A DNA stretch of 64,000 nt from CAYRUD01 sp964427425 (GTDB taxonomy: Bacteria > Chlamydiota > Chlamydiia > Chlamydiales > FEN-1388). The translations under genes and the position numbers were made by a program. Position 1 is the first letter of the stretch. Every line of letters begins with the position of its first letter. Shown piece by piece: positions 27,427 to 37,700 of this stretch. Below the pieces are notes generated by a model. That model ran no database searches, was not told the DNA's origin, and saw only the letters and a list, made by a program, of their open reading frames with translations. The stretch spans positions 62,001 through 126,000 of the forward strand of contig CAYRUD010000011.1 in assembly GCA_964427425.1 (NCBI GenBank), given 5' to 3'.

Positions 27427-30414
27427 ATGAGCTTAAACGTAAATACAAATCTACAGTCTGTTTCTTCACATATATCAAATTTACTAACTCTTGTAGATCC
27501 TCATGCACAACAGGGGGAAATTGATAATAGCTTTGCTTTATCAGAGATCGATCATATTACCAGACAGATAAATGAAATAGAGAATGAACTCACAGGCGCC
27601 ATACCGACTCAATCAAATCAGGGTCGAATATATACAGTATGGAAAGAGTCAGCGATAAAAGAGGTGTGGTCTCAGTTTGCTTGTCAAGTAAAAGAACAGA
27701 TAGATCAAGCTCATAAGATTAATGCTTCTATATATAATAAAGGGCAACAGCTTGCCCAGAGTATTCAAAGACTCTTTAATGATGTTTTTATAAGCGATAA
27801 AGGTTTATTTGAGCTCTTTCTAAGCAATGACCAGCTTTTCGAAGAGTTTATCGAGGCCCGTATTAATGGGTTTAAGACCATGCAGGCCGAGTATATGGAG
27901 CCTGTTAGATCAGATACAATTTCTATTCCCGATGAATGGCAGGGAAGAGAAATCCTCGTGAAGAGAAATTGCAGTCTAAATGCAGCCAAAGCTCAAATTT
28001 TGGGAGAACTCTATGAGCCAATTGTTAAGCTCGCATCAAGGACTATATCAGGCGTTTATGGAGATGGAATCAAACAGCAATTTGCATCCTCGACTCTTGA
28101 TCACTTAAGTCCTAGTGCTTTAATAAAACTTCTTCTTATTGATCGCTGTTGTTTCTCTGATTTAAGAGAGATTCAGATACTCACAATTTTTGAAGATTTA
28201 TACTTGAATTATGATGAAGTGAGTACAGTTCGATCAATACGAGAGAAAAGTAACTTGGCGATAGAAAGAGCTATACTCCTTAATGAAAAGAATGATCTCG
28301 ATTTTCTTGATGTATACGTCGAGCGCTTTATCGAGGTATGTAAAAATCTGGATAAGGTGAGCCAGGAATGTATCGAGGAGATACAAGAAATAGAAGGCTT
28401 GAAGGAAGAGCTATTCGAAGATAACAAGAGTAAAGCCCAAGGTGAAAGAACAGAAGTCAATGCATTAACGGTTGATGAGCTATTTGATAACTTTGATGAT
28501 GCAGTTATATTTGAAGAAGGACTTGTTACCCGACGAATACATGGAGAAGCTGAGGAAAGCCTTTCTGAGTGGTCAATGACACTCCAGACTTCCTTTTCTT
28601 CTGTTCTTGTAAGTATCATCGAAGATCTGCTTCAACCTAGTGACCAAACAATTAAAGAGTTGGTCCAGGTTATTTGGCAGAATTATCAGCATGACATGGC
28701 ACTAAGCCTCATTGACAAGATCTCAGATAAGGCTACAAAAGCGCGGTGTATGCACTACATAGTAGCTCTAGCAACTACTACAGAGTGTGATAATCTCGAT
28801 TCTACTCTTCAGAAGACTCTCGGTTTATTAGAAAAAAACGAATGGAAGAGCTTTTTTCAAAATGTTTTAGAGAAATTTTTATCGGAAGAGGAATCAACCG
28901 TCCATATATATCGACTTCTAACTCATGTTATGAAGAGCTTGAATCGAGACATAAAAAAAGAATTCATGGGAGCTCTCACATCTTTCCTGTGCTCACTTGA
29001 GGAGGAGGAGTTAAGTCCTATCTTTGGTAATCCTCTCTTTACATTTCAGCAAATCATCGGATTTACACAAAACCCAGAGTTTATTCGCTTCTATCTAGAT
29101 GAAGATAATCTCAGGGCATATTACAAAGCTATACTTGATGGATACAAAGATGCTCATTCTCATAAGATCGAAAAAGGCCGCAAGAAATTGAATGAGGCGA
29201 TTCAAAAACTTGAAGTATCACAAGAAACACTCGATATCATTCATAAACGTGCCGATGAGATATTCGAGCAGCATCAAGAATTGCTTGTGAGAAAAGAAGG
29301 GCTTCTTAAAGAACTCTATCTTCCCTTCGTTTCATTGATCGCTCATATTCTTAAGGGTTCGTATGGAGAAAATTTAAGGGAGATGTTCCTTAGAGGCAGT
29401 TTTACTCAAGGAAATGAAAAGGCATATCTCCGCCTGTTGCTTATTCATCAGGTTCATCACGAGGCCCTTTATTCCATATTCTCATTGGATCAAGAGTTAA
29501 GGGAGAGGATTTTAAAACTCACTCCTCAAGAGATCATAGAATTCGTAGATGCGAGTGACTGTATTGCTGATGAAGAGGCTTCGAAGCTTCTTCATTTGAT
29601 TCAACAGTTAGCGACAGACTCAATTGAACATAATCATATGACGTATGGGTTTCTTAAGGAGTATTTTAACGAAGAGATTATTAAGGAAGGGTCTCAGCCC
29701 TTTGGAAATGCAATTGAGTCGGGTGCAGTATCAGGTATTTTGGCATGGCTTAGTGATAATGAAACTGAGGATGATGATTCATCCAACTCTCTTTCATTGG
29801 AACAAGATGAAATAGTGAGACGGTTTGGTCTCTGGAATGACTCGAATGTTATTGATATGTTCTTTACAACGGTAGCCGATGCATTTTTCGTGGATATTGA
29901 TTGTGCTTACCTCCAGCTGAAAGCTCTATTATCAATCAAAGATGAGACAAGCTGTGCCGAGTATGTAAGCCAAATTGAATCATTTCATCTTAAGACTAAG
30001 TATATAGCTTCATATTTACTACATAAGCCTCGTGATGATCGATATCGCACGTTAAAGCTACTGACATCTCATTTGAAAAATACAAATTCAGATGAAATGT
30101 TAGCTGTTTTTTATGAGATGATTAAATCCGATTTGCGCCATCACCGAATAGGAGAGTTTGAGCTAGTTCATGAAGGAGCTTCTGTTAAAGAGGACGACGC
30201 TCCTCAGACACAATTGAATCCAAGCGAGATTGAGTGGATGGTAGATCAGTATATAGCTGTCATACATGAAATGTTTGGAAGCGATATGGCTCGAATTAGC
30301 GAAGAGGAAAAGCGTTTTGCTCAATTAGTATATCATATTCTCAACGAAGAGGGTGTCCTCGAAAATGCTGAAGAGCTTAAAGACAAGATAGAGAGGCTTA
30401 AAAATCACATATAA
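27427..30414 (+). CDS. Large two-half repeat protein B (tandem paralogue 2 of 3)
   Basis: 995 residues, colinear with its neighbours A and C. The same order of parts is visible: an N-terminal helical segment, module 1 at about 193-245 (YEPIVKLASRTISGVYGDGI...LIKLLLIDR), an acidic linker near 345-380 (DELFDNFDDAVIFEEG), a helical block (IDKISDKATKARCMHYIVAL), a coiled coil at about 580-625 (HKRADEIFEQHQELLVRKEG), module 2 at about 628-680 (YLPFVSLIAHILKGSYGENL...YLRLLLIHQ), an acidic linker near 775-795 (SDNETEDDDSSNS), a GLWND motif near 806 and KYIASYLLHKP near 860. There is no export signal. AAGGTGGCCGATTC precedes the ATG, a good ribosome site shared in form with gene A. It is probably a product of local duplication. 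No function is assigned. Confidence 0.75.
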   Translation: MSLNVNTNLQSVSSHISNLLTLVDPHAQQGEIDNSFALSEIDHITRQINEIENELTGAIPTQSNQGRIYTVWKESAIKEVWSQFACQVKEQIDQAHKINASIYNKGQQLAQSIQRLFNDVFISDKGLFELFLSNDQLFEEFIEARINGFKTMQAEYMEPVRSDTISIPDEWQGREILVKRNCSLNAAKAQILGELYEPIVKLASRTISGVYGDGIKQQFASSTLDHLSPSALIKLLLIDRCCFSDLREIQILTIFEDLYLNYDEVSTVRSIREKSNLAIERAILLNEKNDLDFLDVYVERFIEVCKNLDKVSQECIEEIQEIEGLKEELFEDNKSKAQGERTEVNALTVDELFDNFDDAVIFEEGLVTRRIHGEAEESLSEWSMTLQTSFSSVLVSIIEDLLQPSDQTIKELVQVIWQNYQHDMALSLIDKISDKATKARCMHYIVALATTTECDNLDSTLQKTLGLLEKNEWKSFFQNVLEKFLSEEESTVHIYRLLTHVMKSLNRDIKKEFMGALTSFLCSLEEEELSPIFGNPLFTFQQIIGFTQNPEFIRFYLDEDNLRAYYKAILDGYKDAHSHKIEKGRKKLNEAIQKLEVSQETLDIIHKRADEIFEQHQELLVRKEGLLKELYLPFVSLIAHILKGSYGENLREMFLRGSFTQGNEKAYLRLLLIHQVHHEALYSIFSLDQELRERILKLTPQEIIEFVDASDCIADEEASKLLHLIQQLATDSIEHNHMTYGFLKEYFNEEIIKEGSQPFGNAIESGAVSGILAWLSDNETEDDDSSNSLSLEQDEIVRRFGLWNDSNVIDMFFTTVADAFFVDIDCAYLQLKALLSIKDETSCAEYVSQIESFHLKTKYIASYLLHKPRDDRYRTLKLLTSHLKNTNSDEMLAVFYEMIKSDLRHHRIGEFELVHEGASVKEDDAPQTQLNPSEIEWMVDQYIAVIHEMFGSDMARISEEEKRFAQLVYHILNEEGVLENAEELKDKIERLKNHI

Positions 30415-30522
30415 ATCCGATCGATTTCGATAAGCTTGAGCTAATTAAAGAGACGCTAGAAGCTTTTCGCTTTTAGATCTAGCTAACTTTCCCTAGGAAT
30501 GAATAATATCTTTCATTCTTGC

Positions 30523-30548
30523 CAAGCTCTCTTATGAAAGAGAGCTTG
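30523..30548 (+). terminator. Terminator after paralogue B
   Basis: A perfect 11-bp stem (CAAGCTCTCTT / AAGAGAGCTTG) with an ATGA loop, followed by AGTGTCTTTT. It lies about 110 bases downstream of the paralogue B stop and 50 bases before paralogue C, so the three genes are probably separate transcription units. Confidence 0.75.
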
Positions 30549-30600
30549 AGTGTCTTTTAGAAGAATCTCCTAAATTTCATTATCTCTCATAATACGCACT

Positions 30601-33600
30601 ATGAATTCAACGCTTCGAACTGATTTTCAATATATTCTCGCCCATTATGAATATATTAAGAGCCAATTGCATCCTGAGGAACTGGTTGATGAAGCAGTCT
30701 CTCATGATAGTATTGTACAAGTAAAACTTATGAAGATCGACGAAGCGTTTTGTCGCGTAGCGATTTGTTTAAATAGCTCGAAATCTATAGACAGACTTTC
30801 ACAAAAAGTGATTGAGCTGTGGAATACGCTTCAGATCATGGATAATTGGCATAGATTTTCTACATCATTACGAGAAGTCATCAAAAACAAGAAGGTAATT
30901 TCTCGCACTCTTTGCCAAGAGAGTGAACTTTTATCTGAGATGATTCGACAAATCTTTAATGCTGCTATTACGCCTCCGTCAGTAGATATTTCAAATGAGG
31001 ATGGGCAAAGCCTGAATCAATTCTGGCTCTACGACACGTGTATTGAAAAGTATATTAAACATAGAATTGATCAACTTCATGCGCAGTACGACACTTTATT
31101 AAAGAGTTCGATTTCACGAACTTCTGATTCAACTCATTGGCGTCAGTTAAAAATATGTGAGGTAGAAAGAGAATTAGATGGTATCGCTGCCATTAAGACA
31201 AAGGTCTTGATAGATCTCTTCCCTTTCATAGTGAGGATGGCGATACGAGTATTGAATGGTGACTATGGTAAGAAAATGCAAGGAGAGCTCTTCTCGATGT
31301 CTGAAGTTCTCTTTACTTTTGAGCCATTCATGAAACTTCTTTTGATCGATATTTTATCTCATAACTCTCTTGAAGCAATTCAGGCTCTTTCACTTTTTAA
31401 AGATCTCACTATAACTGACAAGGAAATCACTCTTGCAGTCAATTCAATGTCAGAAGGATATCATGAGATTGAAAAATTTGTTATAGTTGGCGAACAAAAT
31501 GCCCTTTCTTCTTTGCAGCAACTTTTCAATGATCTGATGCACTTAGGATATGAGTTCGACAGGAAAGAAATAGAGCTTCATGATAAGCGTCTTCAGTTGC
31601 TCAGAGGTAATACAAGTGAGAGCATTGAAGATGAATTTGAGGTTCGCGAAGAGGCTCAACATACAAACGATACTTCAACGGGTGAATCGGAGGAAATATC
31701 AAATACGGAGTATTATTCCGAAGATGATGAGTCAGGGTTGATGTTATTTTCTTTCTTGTCCTTGCATGACAGCGAGGATGCAGAGCAAGATTTTTCTCTT
31801 AATGGCTTTGATGAGCCTCTTCATAATGATGACCAGACTGATGAATCAATTCCTTTAAAGATAAAGCTTTCTTCGAAGCTCTTGGAGGTTCTAAAAGAGA
31901 TTCTCCAGCCCTCAGAAGAGACCGTTCAGCTTCAAGCGAGTATCTATTGTGAGAGCTTCTCTTCTTTTGAATGCGTTGAAATCATCGAGACACTTCCCAC
32001 AATAGACATGAAAAGGTGTTTTGCTAAGCATATGCTCATTGAAGCAATTACGAGAGGGGGTTCTCATGTCTATCAAATTCTTGAGAAAACTTTGGAATTA
32101 TACGGTGGTGGGAAAGAGGCTTTCTTATTCAACAGGATTTTAGAGCTTCTTTCTACAAAGCAAAAGAGGGTAGAGCATCTCTATAGTCTTGCGTTTCTTA
32201 TAACAAGTACGTCTGACAGCCCTTTGATTGAGAAGTTTATTGAGCCCTTTGCTCGATTCTTAACAACACATGTTGGAAAAACCATCGTAGCTGAAGATAA
32301 TAAATCTCTAATCACTCTTAGCGCATTCGTAGATATTTATAAAAATCCTGAGTTTCTCCGCTTCTTTTTTGAGAAGAAGTATCTCAAGAGTTATTCAGAG
32401 CACATGATCTTCAAGCATCAGCAAATTATTTCAATACTTCGCGATTACTACATAGAAACCTTAAAGGCATACTCTCTCGAGATAAATATTACGTATTCTC
32501 ATTTGAAAGAAATAGAGAAGCATATTGAAGAAGCTGTAGCAATACAAAAGAATAAGTTTGAATTAGTAGCAGAGATGTATGAGCCGATTCTTTCCTTAAC
32601 CGCTCACATTCTAAAAGGTGAGTACGGTGTATATGTAAAGAATAAATGCCTTCAGGGAAGCTATAGTAAAAAATTTGAACGAGCGTTTATTCGTCTTCTG
32701 CTCATACATATCGTGCGAAAGGAGATAAAGATTCCGTCGTTCGTACAGCCAACATCAGACATGATTAATTATATAAAAGAGTATACGAGTGAACAGATTG
32801 AAAATATGTTCCGTGTCCTTCAAGAAGATTGTCTTGATGATGTTATTGATTCTATTCTTAAAAAAATAGCTTCTATTGAAAGCAAGGTAGATGAATTCAA
32901 TGTAAGAATGAGTCTTTTCGCGAAAGAAAATGCGGAGCTTCACTTAAGTCAAATTTCGAAAAGGACTGTAGCAGGTAGTAGCAAAACGGAGACCCTATTA
33001 AGAGATTTGGGCTTGTGGGTTGACCCATTCATTTTCAAGCCTTTTTTGAGAGATGTTTTCTCGAATTATGTTCTAAGCCATGAAAATATTCTGAATCAAT
33101 TAGCCTCTTTCTCTCAGTTCATGGGAGATGAAGAATTTATTAGCTATTTACTGGATTTACAATCGAAATCCCTTAGAGCGAAATATTTATCTGCTTTCTT
33201 TTATGAAATTATCTGCCACAAATCTAAAGATGAAATGTCTCCACTGTTCTCCTTATATCTTGATCTGATGCCTGCTGAGGATATTCTTGATTCATTAGAA
33301 GAGATAGCTCAGATTATCTTAACGAGAGAGGATGAGGTTGGAGAAAAGGTCGAGGACACCATCTCTGACAAAGACTTTGAAAAGTTAATCGAGGAAGGCG
33401 GCGATGAGTGTCAGATTGATTTTAAGAATCTACAGCCGTGGTTTTCTAAAGTTGAAATCGTGATTGGATTTGTAGCACTCGTATTTAAAAAGGTACCTGA
33501 TTTGAGAGATAACTCTACGGCACTTAGCTCTATTGTTAATCGACTTGTCCAACGAGGGCATTTACAAGAGGCTCTTTATACTTGCTCTCTCATAGATCAG

Positions 33601-33609
33601 ATGAGATGA
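30601..33609 (+). CDS. Large two-half repeat protein C (tandem paralogue 3 of 3)
   Basis: 1002 residues, the most diverged of the three. It opens like the others (MNSTLRTDFQYI compare MSSTVRTNIQFI). Module 1 is at about 203-256 (FPFIVRMAIRVLNGDYGKKM...FMKLLLIDI) and module 2 at about 657-710 (YEPILSLTAHILKGEYGVYV...FIRLLLIHI). Acidic linkers lie near 345-425 and, shorter, near 915-935. The block IDMKRCFAKHMLIEA corresponds to the first-half helical repeat and LRAKYLSAFFYEI to the second. A GLWVD motif is near 803. The upstream region does not resemble that of A and B, and no clear ribosome site precedes the ATG. It ends in a terminator shared with the convergent methyltransferase gene. Function unknown. 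Confidence 0.75.
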   Translation: MNSTLRTDFQYILAHYEYIKSQLHPEELVDEAVSHDSIVQVKLMKIDEAFCRVAICLNSSKSIDRLSQKVIELWNTLQIMDNWHRFSTSLREVIKNKKVISRTLCQESELLSEMIRQIFNAAITPPSVDISNEDGQSLNQFWLYDTCIEKYIKHRIDQLHAQYDTLLKSSISRTSDSTHWRQLKICEVERELDGIAAIKTKVLIDLFPFIVRMAIRVLNGDYGKKMQGELFSMSEVLFTFEPFMKLLLIDILSHNSLEAIQALSLFKDLTITDKEITLAVNSMSEGYHEIEKFVIVGEQNALSSLQQLFNDLMHLGYEFDRKEIELHDKRLQLLRGNTSESIEDEFEVREEAQHTNDTSTGESEEISNTEYYSEDDESGLMLFSFLSLHDSEDAEQDFSLNGFDEPLHNDDQTDESIPLKIKLSSKLLEVLKEILQPSEETVQLQASIYCESFSSFECVEIIETLPTIDMKRCFAKHMLIEAITRGGSHVYQILEKTLELYGGGKEAFLFNRILELLSTKQKRVEHLYSLAFLITSTSDSPLIEKFIEPFARFLTTHVGKTIVAEDNKSLITLSAFVDIYKNPEFLRFFFEKKYLKSYSEHMIFKHQQIISILRDYYIETLKAYSLEINITYSHLKEIEKHIEEAVAIQKNKFELVAEMYEPILSLTAHILKGEYGVYVKNKCLQGSYSKKFERAFIRLLLIHIVRKEIKIPSFVQPTSDMINYIKEYTSEQIENMFRVLQEDCLDDVIDSILKKIASIESKVDEFNVRMSLFAKENAELHLSQISKRTVAGSSKTETLLRDLGLWVDPFIFKPFLRDVFSNYVLSHENILNQLASFSQFMGDEEFISYLLDLQSKSLRAKYLSAFFYEIICHKSKDEMSPLFSLYLDLMPAEDILDSLEEIAQIILTREDEVGEKVEDTISDKDFEKLIEEGGDECQIDFKNLQPWFSKVEIVIGFVALVFKKVPDLRDNSTALSSIVNRLVQRGHLQEALYTCSLIDQMR

Positions 33610-33618
33610 AACAACGAA

Positions 33619-33643
33619 AGGCCCTTTATTAAAAAGGGCTTTT
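33619..33643. terminator. Bidirectional terminator
   Basis: GCCCTTT at 33621-33627 pairs with AAAGGGC at 33633-33639 (extended by one or two weaker pairs), followed by TTTT. It separates paralogue C from the convergent methyltransferase gene. Confidence 0.85.
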
Positions 33644-33648
33644 CCACT

Positions 33649-34590
33649 TTAAAGAGGCTTTATCAGGCAAAGAGTCATAAAGAGAGGAAACTCTTTTCTT
33701 GCGCGGTTTTCCCAACGAGCGCTTGCTCCATAGCTAGTCTTCGGTGAGCACCACTCTTCAATTCTTTCGATATTGAGTCCAGCATCAGAGATCATTTTTG
33801 TATAGTCGCAGAGTGGAACATGATAGGACCAAGTAGTTGTCGTGTCCTGTTCTGATTTCTCTTTTCCAGGATGTGTAATGATAGGAATCTCTTGCGGTGT
33901 CATGTATGCAGAGACTTTTCTCACCTGCGTTTTTGTTCCCTCATCAAAACCCCAGCGAGTTTGTCTTGGAATCCGAAAATAGGGGTGGTTGATCACAAAG
34001 ATGGCTCTGCCGCCTGGCTTTAAACAGCGAAACGTCTCTTGAAAAACTGCTTCGGGAGTTTTCATGTTTTGCAGCGCGAGGATTGAGACGATGTATGTGA
34101 ACTCATTGTCTGGACACACAGCTTTTGGCCATGGAGCTTGAGTGAGATCATGAACCGCGAATGTTCTCTTCGACTCTTTTCCTTTGCTTTTTTCATGATC
34201 ATAATAGCTTTTTGCTAATTGGATGAGTGGCTTTGCAAGGTCGACGCCTGTATATGAGACATTCTTAGGTATTTGACGCGCGAATACTCCTTGGCCACAG
34301 CCAACATCGAGTACTTTATCTCCTGATGTGAGCTTCATAATCTCTGAAAGGCGGGGGAAAATGAGCTCTTGGTGATAGTAGTGCCCTTTTTCTCCAACGA
34401 TGGAATCATACCACTGCCCCGCGCGCGTCCATGAGGTGTCTTTCATCTGTGGTTTATATTCAGCTTCACGAATGGGAGATAGCTTAGATTGAGGTTTCTT
34501 AATGCTGAATGTTCGTTTCTCAGTACTCTTAAATGACTTTTTCTTTTCGTGTGAAGGTCGTGAATGATGATCGAATGAATGTGGCGGCAT
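33649..34590 (-). CDS. Class I SAM-dependent methyltransferase
   Basis: 313 residues. A basic, His/Ser/Lys-rich N-terminal extension of about 55 residues precedes a Rossmann methyltransferase domain. Motif I is VLDVGCGQGVFARQIP, followed by YTGVDLAKPLIQLAK (acidic ribose-binding Asp), the motif IV-like YIVSILALQNMKTPE and the post-motif CLKPGGRAIFVINHPYF. The C-terminal part (YMTPQEIPIITHPG, TWSYHVPLCDYTKMI) looks like the substrate region of ubiquinone/menaquinone-type or small-molecule methyltransferases. No specific substrate can be named. It is convergent with paralogue C and 148 bases downstream of nrdA, from which a strong terminator separates it. Confidence 0.85.
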   Translation of the reverse strand: MPPHSFDHHSRPSHEKKKSFKSTEKRTFSIKKPQSKLSPIREAEYKPQMKDTSWTRAGQWYDSIVGEKGHYYHQELIFPRLSEIMKLTSGDKVLDVGCGQGVFARQIPKNVSYTGVDLAKPLIQLAKSYYDHEKSKGKESKRTFAVHDLTQAPWPKAVCPDNEFTYIVSILALQNMKTPEAVFQETFRCLKPGGRAIFVINHPYFRIPRQTRWGFDEGTKTQVRKVSAYMTPQEIPIITHPGKEKSEQDTTTTWSYHVPLCDYTKMISDAGLNIERIEEWCSPKTSYGASARWENRARKEFPLFMTLCLIKPL

Positions 34591-34673
34591 ATTAAAAGAG
34601 GCTTTTCGTGAATTTTTGTTGAATCAGCTATTATGATAGTCGCTTTTCAAATCAAACACAAGAAATTGACCAT

Positions 34674-34710
34674 GAAAAAAAGTAAGGCCATACAGGGAAC
34701 TGTATGGCCT
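34674..34710 (-). terminator. Terminator of nrdA
   Basis: A perfect 11-bp stem (AGGCCATACAG at 34685-34695 with CTGTATGGCCT at 34700-34710) with a GGAA loop. Read on the minus strand it is followed by a T-run (the A-tract at 34675-34680), so it ends the nrdA transcript. Confidence 0.92.
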
Positions 34711-34738
34711 GGCTCTTCATAACAGACTGTGAAATCTG

Positions 34739-37700
34739 TTACTGGCATGACTCGCAATCAGGATTTAGAAGAGAGCATGCTTTAGGACCTGTTGAAAGTC
34801 CAGGCATGGCATCATTGAAGCTCTTCTGGCTTAATGAGATATCTTCAATCTCTTTTGTCTTTCTCTTGATATCCAAGCTTGCGTCTTCGATATCGGAAGC
34901 TGACTTGTTCTTGAGATAGTAGGTTGTTTTAAGACCCATTTTCCAAGCCATCAGATAGATTGTCGAGAGAAGCTTCTCATCAGGTCTATCAAGGAAGAGG
35001 TTGATAGATTGCGACTGATCGATCCACTTTTGGCGGACAGCGGCAGAGCGCAAGAGCCATTTTTGATCGATCTTAAATGCTGTCTTAAATTGGATCTTTA
35101 TCCACTCAGGGATCGATTCCATCTCATCAATTTCGCCTTTATGATACTTCAGCTCTTCGAGCATATCTTTGCTCCAAAGACCTTGCTGTTTTAATGCATT
35201 CGCAAGGAGCGGAGTAATGCACATAAATTCGCCAGACAAGTTAGACTTGCTGTAGATATGGCGAAAATCTGGCTCGATACATGCGGAGCATCCCATAATA
35301 TTGGAGATAGTAGCGGTTGGAGCGATAGCCAAGACGTTTGAGTTTCTCATACCGTTCTTAGCGATACGCTCACGAAGCTCTCCCCATGGCATCAAGCTTT
35401 GACGTGACACGTCAATTGCGATTCCACGCTCTTTTTCAAGGAGTTCGAGTGTATCAAGTGGCATCATGCCTCTATCCCACTTAGATCCCTTGAAGGACTC
35501 ATATGTTCCCTTCTCTTTTGCAAGCAAGCATGATGCGTTATAGGCATGCCATGCAATGAACTCCATCATTTCATCGGCGAGCGCGACCATCTTCTCTGAC
35601 TCGAATGGAACTCTCATCAGGTGAAGTGTGTCTTGCCATCCCATCAATCCTAAACCAATAGGGCGGTGGCGCATGTTTGCCTGACGAGCAGGAAGAGTTG
35701 GATAGAAGTTAATATCGATCACATTATCGAGCATTCGGACAGCGATTTGGACTGTCTTTGCAAGCTCATCTTTGTCGATAGTTCCATCTTGTCTGACAAA
35801 TGCGGACAAGTTAATGGATCCCAAGTTACATACAAAGTGCTCTTCATCCGAGTTATTCAGCGTGATCTCAGTACAGAGGTTCGAGTTGTGGACAACTCCA
35901 ACGTGGTCTTGAGGTGAGCGGATGTTGCATGGATCCTTGAATGTAATCCATGGGTGGCCTGTCTCGAAGATGGTGCTGAGCATCTTCTTCCAAAGAGTTG
36001 ATGCACGGACTTTCTTTCCGTAGATCTTTCCTTCTTCTGCAAGGCGCTCATAGTGCTCATATCGCTCATTGAACTTTTTGCCGTAGCATTCATGAAGATC
36101 TGGCACTTCATTTGCTCTAAAGAGTGTCCAATCTTGACCTTTGATCGCGCGGATGATGAAGAGGTCAGGAATCCAGTTAGCTGTATGCATATCATGGGTT
36201 CTTCGTCTTTCATCACCGACGTTCTTTCTCAAGTCGAGGAACTCTTCGATGTCATTATGCCATGTTTCGAGATAGCAGCAGACAACGCCACGGCGTTTTC
36301 CTCCCTGGTTAACAGCGACTGCTGTATCGTTCATGATCTTTAAGAATGGAACGATACCTAAGCTCTCGCCGTTTGTTCCGCGGATGTGGGACCCCATACC
36401 TCGAACAGGTGTGAAGTCAACTCCCAAGCCGCCTGCATATTTTGAGAGGTGAGCACAGTTCATGAACGTTCCGAAAATACCAGTTGGATATGGTTGGTTA
36501 TTTTCGTTCGACTTGATTGTTCCAATATCATCTGAAGCTGTCAGGCCGTAGCAGGACGACAACTGTGGACGCATTGTGCCCGAGTTAAAGAGTGTAGGTG
36601 TACTCGAGCAATAGCGCTTGCTGGTATAGAGATTGTAGAAAGTAAGAGCGGACTCTTCCTTTTCTTTCTCATTGTATGAGATACCCATAGCGACGCGCAT
36701 CCACATATATTGAGGAAGCTCGATTCTTCTCTTTCCTCTCTTGTCGATGATCGGGGTTGAGTTCTTCGAAACAGTCTCTTCGTAGCGCTCGTGAAGAAGA
36801 TAACGATCATAGAGAGTCATGATGCCGAGGAAGTCGAACTTCAAGTCGGCCATAGGGTTGATCTTCTGCGCGAGTGCTTTGATATCGAATTTCTTGAGCT
36901 CAGGGCTTAAGAGTCCGAGCTCAATACCGCGATTAATGTATTTCGGGAAGCCGTCTTCGTGAGCTTTCTTCAATTTACCAATACCATCCTCGACTCTCCA
37001 GTCGAGAATTTCTTCATAAATATAGGTAAGAAGAATGCGAGCTGCAAAGAAGCGAAACTCAGGATCAAACTCAATAAGGCTACGAGCATTTAAAAGAACG
37101 GTCATCATTTGTTCTTTTGGAGAGAGCTCTATGAACAAAGAAGCTGACATGCGATGAGCAATCTCTTCTTTAGATAAAGAGAGAGTCAAATCGAGCATGG
37201 CAAACTCGATACGAGCCATAAGGCTTGGAGTGACGATCTCAGGGAGAACGACAGGTTGAATCTCTGTTTGAGCTTTGAGATTTCTTAAGCGAGTGCGCTC
37301 TGCTCTATAGTTGGCAAATCGCTTTGCTGTCTCATGGTATCCCATGTCGTTCAGCGTGCGCTCGATTGAATCTTGAATTTCTTCGATGTGAATAATGTCG
37401 CGGCCAGAACTTGTAATCTCATGGATTACCTTCTGCGAGACGACATTCGCTCTTTGCCCAGCCTCTTGCCGATCAGCTTCTTCAATGTCGAGGGTGACAT
37501 TTGAGTCTTGGAGCGCCTCTGCCAAGAAAGCTTTATAGATAGCGTTGAATATTTTCTCAGGATTCCACTGAGCCTTTTTGCCGTTTCGGCGTAAGACTTC
37601 TAGTTTCTTTGCTGTGTCATGGCGACGTTGCTTCTGAATTCTATAGAGAAGGTATCCTTTAGCGGCGAGGGTTTCGCCTTCTTCGAGGAGGCAGTTTTCG

